The notes: generated from the sequence alone by a model not told the origin. Shown: positions 27,799 through 35,853, numbered from the stretch's first letter. The stretch is 36,910 nt of DNA from Acetatifactor sp. (GCA_022511465.1 JAFLRM010000034.1:1-36910), one strand, 5' to 3'. Made by a program: numbers and translations.

Positions 27799-29298
27799 TT
27801 AGAACTGCACCGGCTCCACATCCGCCGAGAGGGGCAGCATCCGGTACTCCGGAAGGGAGTCAAGCACGTCTTCCAGACAGAGTGTAGTGGCATATATAAC
27901 ATCATGTGCCAGCATGACTACCTTTTTTCTTCCCAGGGTGCTGGAAACTGCATTTTGTATCAGCTTCTCCGCATTCGGCTTTCGCACCGCATCCTCAAAG
28001 CTGGCGTTCCAATCATAGTAAATAAAGCCCCTCTCCTCCATTTCCTCTATGATCTCCTGATAGACCTTCCCGTTGTAGGAATTGATGCTGCCGCCCGGAA
28101 AGCGAAACAGCTCCGCTTTCACACCGGTTGTCTCATACACTATCTGGTAGGCCTCCTCAAAATCCGCCAGATAGCTGTCCACACTGGCATAAATGTCCTC
28201 ATACTTATGGCTGTTGCAATGAATGCCGATGGTATGTCCCTCCGCCACGATCCTCTGTGCCACCTCTGGATGGGACCGCACATTCTCCCCTATCACAAAA
28301 AAAGTAGCGTGAATACCTCTCTCCTTTAAAATATCCAGAACGGCGTTGGTATTCTCTTCCGATGGACCGTCATCAAAGGTCAGATACATGGTCTTGGGAT
28401 AAAAGTACAGATCAATGCCGTCCACTATACCCGCCGCTATCCGATCCTGATATTCGGGGTTTGTCAACTTGGCTCGTTCGTTTGCATTGGAAAGAAATCC
28501 TGTCTCCACCAGACAGGAGGGCATAGTGCTCTCCCGTATCACATAGAGGGAATCCGTCTCGCAGATCTCCCTATTCTCCGCCCCTGTCTCCTGCACCACA
28601 AATTTGCTGAGCAGTCTGGCCAGCCTCTCACTAGCCTCGCCATATGTCTCCTCGCAATACCAGACCTCCACGCCCTCCGGCGCATTGTCCTCACAGGCAT
28701 TCTGGTGGATGCTCACATAGAGATCGGCATGAGCGTCGTTGGCTAACTGTACCCGCTCCTCCAGAGAAAGGGGGTTGTCAGAATCTCTGGTGAACATCAC
28801 CTGATAGCCTAGCTCCTCCAGTCTTGTCTGCACGGCATGTGCGATCTGCAGATTGATATCTTTCTCCTGGATCCCCTGCCTCACACAGCCATCATCCTCT
28901 CCCCCGTGTCCCGGATCCAAAACGATCAGAATATCTTCCCTGTTTGCCTCCGTATACGTTCCGTCTTCATAAACTCCCAACGAATGGATGATGTCACCGT
29001 CGGATACGGTCTCCACCTTTACACTTTGCATCACAGCACCTTGTTCTGCCAGTATTTCTTTCCAGTCATCTTCTGCTGCAACCGATTGCAACTCTTGGGC
29101 TTGGACTGTCACAGCTACACTTCTCAAACCATGGCCTGCTGCAGCGTACAACATTGTCCCACCAAGTGCAATAGTCAAAAGCAGAGCTCCGAGCTTATGG
29201 ACAATCTTTTTTCGCCATAGAGTCTTCCTATTTTTTCTCCTATAATATTTTCTATAATATTTTTCAACATCCTCCAGATAATGATTTCTCTTTCGCAT
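27799..29298 (-). CDS. Amidase_3-polysaccharide deacetylase fusion, membrane-anchored
   Basis: A 499-residue two-enzyme protein. A very basic cytoplasmic head (1-32) and one membrane helix (about 35-55) put the rest outside the cell. An N-acetylmuramoyl-L-alanine amidase (Amidase_3) domain spans about 120-300: LDPGHGGEDDG, the QEKDIN glutamate, SIHQNA and VETGFLSN are the four zinc and catalytic sites. A NodB-type deacetylase spans about 305-480: TFDDGPS, HCNSH (zinc HxxxH), RFPGGS and MLAHD. All metal ligands appear intact. It probably cuts stem peptides and removes acetyl groups from wall glycan. It follows the HK operon but has its own 11-bp-repeat promoter and an SD embedded in an inverted repeat. 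A signal-anchor rather than a cleaved peptide is likely. Confidence 0.93.
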   Translation of the reverse strand: MRKRNHYLEDVEKYYRKYYRRKNRKTLWRKKIVHKLGALLLTIALGGTMLYAAAGHGLRSVAVTVQAQELQSVAAEDDWKEILAEQGAVMQSVKVETVSDGDIIHSLGVYEDGTYTEANREDILIVLDPGHGGEDDGCVRQGIQEKDINLQIAHAVQTRLEELGYQVMFTRDSDNPLSLEERVQLANDAHADLYVSIHQNACEDNAPEGVEVWYCEETYGEASERLARLLSKFVVQETGAENREICETDSLYVIRESTMPSCLVETGFLSNANERAKLTNPEYQDRIAAGIVDGIDLYFYPKTMYLTFDDGPSEENTNAVLDILKERGIHATFFVIGENVRSHPEVAQRIVAEGHTIGIHCNSHKYEDIYASVDSYLADFEEAYQIVYETTGVKAELFRFPGGSINSYNGKVYQEIIEEMEERGFIYYDWNASFEDAVRKPNAEKLIQNAVSSTLGRKKVVMLAHDVIYATTLCLEDVLDSLPEYRMLPLSADVEPVQF

Positions 29299-29305
29299 AA
29301 TAATA

Positions 29306-29355
29306 TCGCTCCTCCATATACTTTCATCCTATGATCAAAGTATATGAGGGAGCGA
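29306..29355 (-). promoter_or_regulatory. 19-bp inverted repeat containing the SD of the amidase-deacetylase gene
   Basis: Arms 29306-29324 and 29337-29355 pair over 19 positions (one mismatch, one wobble) around a 12-base loop. The downstream arm includes GGAGGAG, the ribosome site of the gene starting at 29298. No T-run follows. In any transcript that enters from upstream, the site would be locked in the stem. Confidence 0.8.
29339..29344 (-). promoter_or_regulatory. Probable -10 box of the amidase-deacetylase gene
   Basis: TATACT on the minus strand with no TTGACA-like -35 box 17 bases upstream; the 11-bp repeats occupy that position, as in activator-dependent promoters. Transcription would start near 29332, in the loop of the inverted repeat. 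Confidence 0.5.
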
Positions 29356-29414
29356 CATCAAAACTTCATATTTTTTGCATGAAATCCTCATAATTTTTGC
29401 ATAATTTATGCATC
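29349..29414 (-). repeat. Six tandem 11-bp direct repeats (OmpR/PhoB-type sites)
   Basis: Consecutive units on the minus strand are GATGCATAAAT, TATGCAAAAAT, TATGAGGATTT, CATGCAAAAAA, TATGAAGTTTT and GATGTCGCTCC. Every unit has ATG at positions 2-4. An 11-bp spacing (one helical turn) is the arrangement bound by OmpR-family regulators such as PhoB. A regulator gene of that family lies at 31699-32352. Confidence 0.7.
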
Positions 29415-29427
29415 ATTTAGAAAACCT

Positions 29428-30261
29428 CTAGTTCTCTATCTTCAGAAAAAGTTCATTGATACCCTCATAAAAACCCAGTGTTACCATAGTCCGTGCGTCA
29501 CCCATTCCGGGGAAATAATATTTTTCAAAATAAGGGGTGGTCTCGGAGAGCGGATTTGTGACCTCCAAAGCTTCCATGCCGTTCAGCCCCAGATATCCGC
29601 TCCACGCCTCCATGATCGCATCCGGCTGCATGTCCGCCCACTTTCCCTCCGTGCGCACATAAAACTCATAAATTTTACCCGTGTCCGCATCAATGTAGGC
29701 ATCGATCAGACGATTGGCCTTGTCCGCATTCTGCACGTCCGTGGACAGGCTGACTTTCCACACCACCATATTGTTGCGTGGCTCCAGTACATCAATGGCA
29801 GAATACAATTCAGCATTGTAGGCGGAAGCCGACACCGCCCTCACACTCTGTGGCAGGACACCGAGTTTTTGCAAGCTCTCCAGCTCCTGATCACAGATCT
29901 CGTAGATCTGTTCTGCCGTAATCTCTTTGCCGGAAGGCTCCTGACGATTGATCACAAGGGCATAAGTACCTGTCAGCTCCTCGTAATCCACGTCAGCGGA
30001 TTCCAAGCGGGTCATGGAGCTCAGTTCGCTCTCCTGCTGTGCCTGATTGTTCAGACACTTTGACAGGATATAAAGCTTTTCATTACTGTTCATGGAATAG
30101 CGGTAACCCTCACTCTCATTTTCCACGGCTTTTACCGTGATCCGGTTTAACACGCCCCGATCCTGATATCTGGCGATCTGTTCCGGCCCCCAGATAGCAA
30201 ACAACAATATGATCACTGCAATCACCGGGATCCCAATATTAATGATCTGCTTTTTGCTCAC
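29428..30261 (-). CDS. Membrane-anchored extracytoplasmic protein, PepSY-like
   Basis: A 277-residue protein with one N-terminal membrane helix (about 7-25) and an extracellular remainder. The segment WKVSLSTDVQ...DAYIDADTGKIYEF resembles the end of a PepSY-type beta unit. No catalytic motif is seen. Its start overlaps the 3' end of the histidine kinase gene by 23 bases, so it is co-translated with it. By position it may modulate the kinase, like the YycH/YycI partners of WalK; no sequence identity to those is claimed. Confidence 0.75.
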   Translation of the reverse strand: MSKKQIINIGIPVIAVIILLFAIWGPEQIARYQDRGVLNRITVKAVENESEGYRYSMNSNEKLYILSKCLNNQAQQESELSSMTRLESADVDYEELTGTYALVINRQEPSGKEITAEQIYEICDQELESLQKLGVLPQSVRAVSASAYNAELYSAIDVLEPRNNMVVWKVSLSTDVQNADKANRLIDAYIDADTGKIYEFYVRTEGKWADMQPDAIMEAWSGYLGLNGMEALEVTNPLSETTPYFEKYYFPGMGDARTMVTLGFYEGINELFLKIEN

Positions 30262-31663
30262 TGTCCATCACCTCCTCGTATGGCAGCAGGAAGCTAAAGC
30301 AGCTCCCCTCTCCCAGAGTACTCTCAATCTGAAGCTCACTGCCATGGAGCTTCAGGATCTCCGTGCAAAGTGCAAGTCCAAGTCCTGCCCCGTTTTTGCT
30401 GCGGGATCTGGACTTATCCACCATGTAAAATGCCTCTGTGATCTTTTTGCATTCCTCCTCCGGTATCCCCGTGCCATAATCCTTCACCGCAAAGAGATAT
30501 CCCTGTTCTCTCCGCTCTCCGTACACCTCCACTATAGCCCCTGGCTCGGATGCCTTGCAGGCATTGTCCACCAGATTGAGCAAAACGGTCTTTAACAGAT
30601 TTATCTCCGCCCTGACGCGCCCCTCCTGATAGCTGCATGTCAGGCGGATATCATCTTTCTCCGCGAACATATCATGCAGATAGTCAAACAGTACCTCCAC
30701 ACCAAAATTTTGCGTTTCGATCTCATAGCGCTTGGTGACAATAATATCTAAGAGCCTCAGGGACATGGTCTCCAGCCTTTTGCCCTCTGTATAAATATAG
30801 TTGGATGACAAAAAGTGCTTCTCCTCGTCCAGTTTGCGGGAACGCAGCAGATCGGCATAGCCGATGATGGCAGTCAGGGGAGTCTTAAGCTCATGTGAGA
30901 AAGCGGCGATAAAGTCCTCTCTTGCCCGCACTTCATTCTCCAGCTGATGAATGTTTTCCTCCAGCGCTTCCGCCATCCGGTTAAAATCAATGGTCAACTG
31001 ACCCATCTCATCCTGACTGATCTGCTCCGCGCGGTATCCATAATCCCCTTCCGTCATCTTGCGAGTAGCTCTCGTCAGCAGGCGGATCGGTCTGGTCAGC
31101 CAGGAGGAAATGAAAAACATAGCCACCGAACAACTGATCAGCATAATAAGAGTCAGCCTTCGATACACGGAGAAGCCCTGAGCCCTCTCAGCAAACACCT
31201 CAGTCACATCCTTCATGGTCTCCAGATACAGGATCCGATCCATGGCATTGATCACGGTTCCCGTTTGAATATAGTAATGTTCATTCAGGGGAATCACCTG
31301 ATAAACCTTAGTCTGCGCCGTGGTACTGGAAAGCAGCTCCGTCTCCTCCACAAAACCTTCGCTGGCATACAGGGTTTCTCTATTTTCATCCGAGATCCGA
31401 AGCAGTCTTCTCTCCCCACTGTTCTCCAAATTTAAACCTATCTCCTCAATGGTGGAGTCCTGGAGCACGGCGTACTTGGACGGAATGTTCAGAGCCGCCG
31501 TCTCAAAAGCAAACTGTAAAATGCTGCTCTCATCCATCGCCTGACCGATCTCACGCTCCATGGAGGTCTCAAATACATAATTTACAAAAAAGTACCCGCC
31601 GATCCCAAATGCCGCAGCCATGATCATAATGCTGCACAGCAATATCTTATACGAAAACTTCAT
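30239..31663 (-). CDS. Sensor histidine kinase (two-TM, HAMP)
   Basis: A 474-residue kinase. TM1 is at about 8-30, the extracytoplasmic sensor at about 31-165, and TM2 at about 170-188. A HAMP domain follows (RPIRLLTRATRKMTEGD...). Phospho-acceptor H257 is in FSHELKTPLTAI. The ATPase domain has N-box LLNLVDNACKAS, DYGTGIPEEE and GAGLGLALC. I use the ATG at 31663; the ATG four codons earlier abuts the AGGAG. It lies 23-35 bases after the OmpR-type regulator, its obvious partner. Confidence 0.95.
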   Translation of the reverse strand: MKFSYKILLCSIMIMAAAFGIGGYFFVNYVFETSMEREIGQAMDESSILQFAFETAALNIPSKYAVLQDSTIEEIGLNLENSGERRLLRISDENRETLYASEGFVEETELLSSTTAQTKVYQVIPLNEHYYIQTGTVINAMDRILYLETMKDVTEVFAERAQGFSVYRRLTLIMLISCSVAMFFISSWLTRPIRLLTRATRKMTEGDYGYRAEQISQDEMGQLTIDFNRMAEALEENIHQLENEVRAREDFIAAFSHELKTPLTAIIGYADLLRSRKLDEEKHFLSSNYIYTEGKRLETMSLRLLDIIVTKRYEIETQNFGVEVLFDYLHDMFAEKDDIRLTCSYQEGRVRAEINLLKTVLLNLVDNACKASEPGAIVEVYGERREQGYLFAVKDYGTGIPEEECKKITEAFYMVDKSRSRSKNGAGLGLALCTEILKLHGSELQIESTLGEGSCFSFLLPYEEVMDSEQKADH

Positions 31664-31698
31664 ACTGTTCGTCATCTCCTATATTGTATGAAAATCTC

Positions 31699-32352
31699 TC
31701 AGATCTCCAAACGATACCCCACCTTGTAGACAGCTACCAGATTAGTCTCCCATCCCATCTTGCGCCTAAGCCTCTGCACATGCAGCTCAAGCGTCCTACT
31801 GTCCGCAATATACTCGTCTTCCCAGACCTTCTCGTACAAAGTCTCCTTGAAGAGCGCCACGTTTTTATTCTGTATAAAGAGCACCAAAAGTCCATACTCC
31901 TTGTTGGTGAGTACCACCGGTTTCCCCGCTTTCGTCACCTTGCGTGCCTCCAGATCCACCGTCACATCACCGGCCGAAAGTACACTCTCCGTCTTGTGAA
32001 ATCGCCTGAGCACCACCTCGATCCGCGCCACCAGTTCCACCACATCAAAGGGTTTCACCAGATAGTCCTCCGCCCCCAGTTTCAAACCCTTTACCTTGTC
32101 CCGCACATCATTTTTGGCGGTAATGAAGATGACCGGCACATGAAGCGGCCTTATGTATTCCATGATATCAAAACCATCCGCCCCCGGAAGCATGATATCC
32201 AGAAGAATCAGGTCAAAATTTTCCTTTTCTATCAGATCGATCGCCGACAAACCGTCCTGAACACTCTTACAGTGATATCCCGCCGCAGACAGGTTGATAT
32301 CTATCAGATCGCAGATCGGCTTCTCATCGTCCACTATCAATATTTTGATCAT
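31699..32352 (-). CDS. OmpR/PhoB-family response regulator
   Basis: A 217-residue DNA-binding regulator. The receiver has VDDEKP and D52 in LILLDIMLPGADG, with the conserved lysine in LVKPFD. The C-terminal winged helix includes LTNKEYGLLVLF and SRTLELHVQRLRRKMG. The ATG at 32352 is chosen because GGAGG lies five bases upstream. It lies between the secreted FG-GAP-like gene (21 bases ahead) and its kinase. Such regulators bind direct repeats with 11-bp spacing; matching arrays occur at 29349-29414 and 33567-33621. Confidence 0.95.
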   Translation of the reverse strand: MIKILIVDDEKPICDLIDINLSAAGYHCKSVQDGLSAIDLIEKENFDLILLDIMLPGADGFDIMEYIRPLHVPVIFITAKNDVRDKVKGLKLGAEDYLVKPFDVVELVARIEVVLRRFHKTESVLSAGDVTVDLEARKVTKAGKPVVLTNKEYGLLVLFIQNKNVALFKETLYEKVWEDEYIADSRTLELHVQRLRRKMGWETNLVAVYKVGYRLEI

Positions 32353-32373
32353 TTTGTCCTCCATGCCGCCGAC

Positions 32374-33528
32374 TTATTTGGCGGCCAATTCTTCCGTCTG
32401 CCATCCCCAGTACTCTCTGATCTTTTGAACCAGAGCCTCCATGGTATCCCCGTCGGTACATTGATAGTACTCGGCAAATTCCATATCCACATCAAAGCCG
32501 CCGGTTCTCTGATAATAGATCGCGCAGCTGCTCTCCACCTGAGGCACTCCGTCCGCGCCCTCATAACTGTAACGTCCCAGCACTACCAGATCCTTCATGC
32601 CGTCCCCGTCCACATCCCTGCAGGCAATTCCGCGGGGAGAATACAGACTATCATAATCTCCCATGGGCTGAAGACTCCAAACGATCTCTCCCTGCTCGTT
32701 GATCAGATAGATCATAAAGAAATCGTACGACGAAAGGTGAAAGACTCCCGGCACCACCTGCAGACGTCCCAACTTTTCAAAGCTTCTGGTGTAATGCAGC
32801 TCCTGTATAATGGAGAAACCATTTTCCAAAAGTTCGTCAAGCGTCGTGGCTGTATAGAGAAATTCCGCGGAATTGCCATCCCTCACATAGGAGACAATAC
32901 ATCCTGCGCTCTTGTTCATATCAAAGCGGTTGATCTTGTCCGACACTCGCCAATCCCGATAAAAGTCTCCCTTCGTTTGAAACAGCACATCCCCCACCTT
33001 ATATGCTTTGCCGGCGTATTCCCCTGTTTCATTCACGCATCTGGTGAGCAGCACAATGTCGGTCAGCCCATCCTTATCCATATCCACAAAGGCCACTGCC
33101 GCCAGATCTCTTGTAGGCTGCTTCATCTGCCCGCGGGCGCGGTAATTCGTCTCCAACTGATTCGTCTTGTACAAAATATTGCCTTCCGCATCTGCGAGAA
33201 ACACTGCCAGCCTGTGATAATCCCTGTCAAAAGCAGCCAGAAAGCTGATCTCCTCCTCACTGAAGGACTCCATGACCACCGGATAGATCTGTTCTTCAAT
33301 AATGTTGTAGCGGTTTGCTGTGATATCGTTCACAATCTCAATGGACGCAAAGCGCTCCTCATACTCCTGATAATCGGTAATCAGCTTGTTCACCGCCGCG
33401 ATCCGTTCCGCTGCCCCCTCCGTCGGCATCCCGTTCCCTTGTGCCGCATGCACCGGCAAAAAAGTACTGAGTAAAAGGATAACGCAGCCAAAGGTTCCGA
33501 CTATTCTTTTGTATTTTTCCAAGGCCAT
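32374..33528 (-). CDS. Secreted FG-GAP/VCBS-like protein upstream of the two-component genes
   Basis: A 384-residue exported protein. The N-terminus has KYKR, a hydrophobic core and the cleavage-like site VHAAQ near residue 30. Two acidic, Ca-binding-like loops, DMDKDGLTDIV (about 170) and DVDGDGMKDLV (about 313), are typical of FG-GAP/VCBS propeller blades. No enzyme motif is seen. GGAGGTG overlaps the start area; the ATG at 33528 is used, and a TTG two codons later has better spacing. It opens the operon with the regulator, kinase and PepSY-like genes, so a role as an extracytoplasmic sensor partner is plausible. Confidence 0.78.
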   Translation of the reverse strand: MALEKYKRIVGTFGCVILLLSTFLPVHAAQGNGMPTEGAAERIAAVNKLITDYQEYEERFASIEIVNDITANRYNIIEEQIYPVVMESFSEEEISFLAAFDRDYHRLAVFLADAEGNILYKTNQLETNYRARGQMKQPTRDLAAVAFVDMDKDGLTDIVLLTRCVNETGEYAGKAYKVGDVLFQTKGDFYRDWRVSDKINRFDMNKSAGCIVSYVRDGNSAEFLYTATTLDELLENGFSIIQELHYTRSFEKLGRLQVVPGVFHLSSYDFFMIYLINEQGEIVWSLQPMGDYDSLYSPRGIACRDVDGDGMKDLVVLGRYSYEGADGVPQVESSCAIYYQRTGGFDVDMEFAEYYQCTDGDTMEALVQKIREYWGWQTEELAAK

Positions 33529-33560
33529 CACCTCCGGATATTTTCTCAAAATCTTTTAAG

Positions 33561-33566
33561 AGTATA
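33561..33566 (-). promoter_or_regulatory. -10 box of the FG-GAP-regulator-kinase operon
   Basis: TATACT on the minus strand with a weak TTGTGG 17 bases upstream. The box directly abuts an 11-bp-repeat array, suggesting activator control. Confidence 0.55.
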
Positions 33567-33621
33567 GCATTTTCATGCTTTTTCCACAATATTTTCACCG
33601 AAAATGATGCAAAAGTGATGC
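33567..33621 (-). repeat. Five 11-bp units upstream of the two-component operon
   Basis: Minus-strand units are GCATCACTTTT, GCATCATTTTC, GGTGAAAATAT, TGTGGAAAAAG and CATGAAAATGC. The last three share TG at positions 3-4 and AAAA at 6-9, in phase up to the -10 box. The first two are copies of each other and read GATGCAAAA-like on the other strand. Confidence 0.55.
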
Positions 33622-33629
33622 TTTTATCG

Positions 33630-34544
33630 TCAATAATCCCTCTTTCCGGCCGCATACTCATTCATACAGATATCCATTACCGACCTCATGGGTTGGATCA
33701 GAGCGTCCTCGTAATGGCACTTCCAATAGACATTCTTATCTATATGCCCATCTGCAATTCCGTCTATAGTCTCCCCGTCCTTAATGGGAGCATCATTGTC
33801 ATAAATATAAGACAACAGATTATAGGCATGATCGATCACCCAGTTGGGATCCATCCCGTGGAAATGATACTGCAGATCCGGCAGATACAGCGTGCCCATA
33901 CCGAGCGTATCCACCATCATGTCATCTTCCGTGCCATTGATCCGAAAAAAACGCACATTCACGCCAAAATAGATGAACCGGTCCTTCCTCGGTATCGTGT
34001 GGTTTACAATCTGTTCTCGCGAAAAAAGCTTACCGGAGAAGGTGATCAAAACGGCCTCACACTGAGGATATATCTCCATCAATGCCTCCATATAATCCAT
34101 CAGCATATCTGCTCTTTCCTTGTAGTCCTTGATGGCCCCTCCCAGCATGTCCGATGCCAGCACCATATATTTGCAGGAGGAAAGAATCTCGTCCGCATTC
34201 TTGCAATCCCACATCTGACTTCTGGTCAATGCATCGATATCATTCTCCTCCCTCTCCGTGCACCCCATTGCCACAAGCATCGGCGGCATGGCTCCTTCCT
34301 TAAATTCCGCTGTATACTTTTTAGGGGCAAAGCCGGCCATCTTCTCATCATAGGTAAAGCATTCCACTTCTCCCAGACGTTTCCCCAGGGCGGAAAGCAT
34401 ATCTTCTCTGGCAGGCATCTCACATTTTTCCTTCATCAAAAGCTGCATGGCAAAAACCATTCCCGGGCGGACGTCGCCCTGCGTAAGATCCTGCTCCAAA
34501 ACAGGTTCGTTCTCTTCTTTTTTAGACTTTTTAAATAGTCCCAT
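33630..34544 (-). CDS. DUF4261-like protein of unknown function
   Basis: A 304-residue soluble protein beginning MGLFKKSKKEENEP. The C-terminal part (LYLPDLQYHFHGMDPNWVI then HAYNLLSYIYDN) matches what I remember of the DUF4261 family, which has no known function. No signal or membrane segment. The ATG at 34544 has GAGGA seven bases upstream. It follows the propeller-like gene by 30 bases, in one operon. It is 102 bases ahead of the secreted FG-GAP-like gene, with that gene's promoter region starting at its stop codon. Confidence 0.75.
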   Translation of the reverse strand: MGLFKKSKKEENEPVLEQDLTQGDVRPGMVFAMQLLMKEKCEMPAREDMLSALGKRLGEVECFTYDEKMAGFAPKKYTAEFKEGAMPPMLVAMGCTEREENDIDALTRSQMWDCKNADEILSSCKYMVLASDMLGGAIKDYKERADMLMDYMEALMEIYPQCEAVLITFSGKLFSREQIVNHTIPRKDRFIYFGVNVRFFRINGTEDDMMVDTLGMGTLYLPDLQYHFHGMDPNWVIDHAYNLLSYIYDNDAPIKDGETIDGIADGHIDKNVYWKCHYEDALIQPMRSVMDICMNEYAAGKRDY

Positions 34545-34574
34545 GATCATTCCTCGCTTTCTTATTTGTAGTAT

Positions 34575-35519
34575 TTACATTGTACATAATTCCACCGCAA
34601 AAATCCGGTTGGCATTGTCCCAAAACACTGCCTTGGAGCCTCTGAAATAATACTGCTTTAACAAGAGTTCCTTCCCCTGATATAGGATATCGGTTCTTTC
34701 ATATTCCTCCAATCGATCCGCAAATATCCGCACGGACTGAAACTCCGAATGTTTGTTGTATCCGCCATCCATCACCAGAAATTTTCCATCCTTTGTTATG
34801 CCAAACCAACTTATGCCATTAAATTTCGGATGATATACCGCCTCCTCCCGATAGTCTGCACCGGAAAGCTTTATTAACTCAAAGGTATCATAATAACAAA
34901 ACCAGAGATTTTCCTGCTCGTCTACATTGAGTGAATAGCAGTCATAAATATTATAATGTTTATTCTCCCACAAGCGGTTTCCGTTCTTGTCCCACACGAT
35001 CAAGCCGCTACTTCCAATAGGTATATCCCACCCATAATTGCCGAATACACCCTCATCAAAATAGCCTGTTATGATTTTGTCATCCTTTGTCACCATACAT
35101 CTTTCAATTCCATCACCCAGACACATCTCACGGATGACCTCCCCGTTTTGGGAAACGATCACCGCATTTTTCTCCGGTTCCGGCTCCTGATATCTTGCTC
35201 GCGAACCAAGCAACAAGATCGCATCCCCTAGTGGTTGAACAAAGTGAAAATTCATGACATGAATCCCCAAATGGTAACATTCCTCCGAGAGCAGCTCGCC
35301 CGTGTGCCAATTTACATTCAGGGCAATCACATGATATCCCGTGTTTGCCTGTGTATCCACAAACATTCCCCGAATCCTGTCCGGAACTTTTTCTGACAGC
35401 AATATGTATATTTTATCATCGTGCCCAACACTGACATCGACAATGGTACCCCCCTGCACATTCTGTCGTTTTAATACACCGTCTATTTTTATGGGATGAT
35501 CTGCCTGAATGTTTCTCAT
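34575..35519 (-). CDS. Propeller-like hypothetical protein
   Basis: A 314-residue protein with no signal peptide. It shows repeated short beta units of the type DDKIYILLS, DGKFLVMDG and ENLWFCYY, consistent with a six- to seven-bladed propeller, but I recognise no family. The ATG at 35519 follows AAAGGAG with six bases between, which sets the start; longer readings lack an SD. It is first in a two-gene operon with the DUF4261-like gene and has a good promoter at 35632-35660, with a leader of about 107 bases. Confidence 0.75.
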   Translation of the reverse strand: MRNIQADHPIKIDGVLKRQNVQGGTIVDVSVGHDDKIYILLSEKVPDRIRGMFVDTQANTGYHVIALNVNWHTGELLSEECYHLGIHVMNFHFVQPLGDAILLLGSRARYQEPEPEKNAVIVSQNGEVIREMCLGDGIERCMVTKDDKIITGYFDEGVFGNYGWDIPIGSSGLIVWDKNGNRLWENKHYNIYDCYSLNVDEQENLWFCYYDTFELIKLSGADYREEAVYHPKFNGISWFGITKDGKFLVMDGGYNKHSEFQSVRIFADRLEEYERTDILYQGKELLLKQYYFRGSKAVFWDNANRIFAVELCTM

Positions 35520-35631
35520 AAACAACTCCTTTTTTCTCAACACAACAATCAAGTAATTTCGTGCTGTCCACAAATGCCTTGGAATACATCCATAAGTACC
35601 CCACCTTCCCAGTCCGCTTATATGTTAATAT

Positions 35632-35660
35632 ATTGTAACGCAGGATACACACTAAGTCAA
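35632..35660 (-). promoter_or_regulatory. Promoter of the propeller-DUF4261 operon
   Basis: Minus strand TTGACT, 17 bases, TACAAT. A second TATAAT lies at 35716-35721 near a GGATGAG/CTCATCC inverted repeat (35729-35747), without a -35 box. The region 35520-35904 holds no gene. Confidence 0.75.
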
Positions 35661-35771
35661 TTTGCGTGCCAAGCAGAAAAGCCTTTATTCGCTATTCACC
35701 ATATTCGACTAATGTATTATACTCATTCGGATGAGTCTTTCTCATCCATGACAGCTATGCCCTAATTCTAT

Positions 35772-35804
35772 GTTTTCACATTTACCTATCATAATTTTTG
35801 CATA
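35772..35804 (-). repeat. Three 11-bp units matching the amidase-promoter repeats
   Basis: Minus-strand units are TATGCAAAAAT, TATGATAGGTA and AATGTGAAAAC. The first unit and the next four bases are identical to units two and three of the 29349-29414 array. It lies in the divergent gap between the propeller operon and the toxin-antitoxin operon. Confidence 0.4.
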
Positions 35805-35853
35805 AGTTCCAAGTTTAGGTAGATATTTACAACAATTACACTACATATTTTCA

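Noticed and set aside
29306..29355. Inverted repeat as a Rho-independent terminator
   Set aside because: No T-run follows on either strand, and the arm contains a functional-looking SD close to an ATG.
29349..29414. Tandem short repeats as a CRISPR array
   Set aside because: Units are 11 bp, contiguous and degenerate, with no spacers; regulator binding sites explain them better.
31684..33474. A 596-codon plus-strand open frame
   Set aside because: It is antisense to the regulator and FG-GAP-like genes, has no SD, and is rich in His, Ile and Leu as expected of a shadow frame; the minus-strand genes have clear motifs.
33615..34538. A 307-codon plus-strand open frame
   Set aside because: It is a mirror of the DUF4261-like gene, which has a good SD and operon context on the minus strand.
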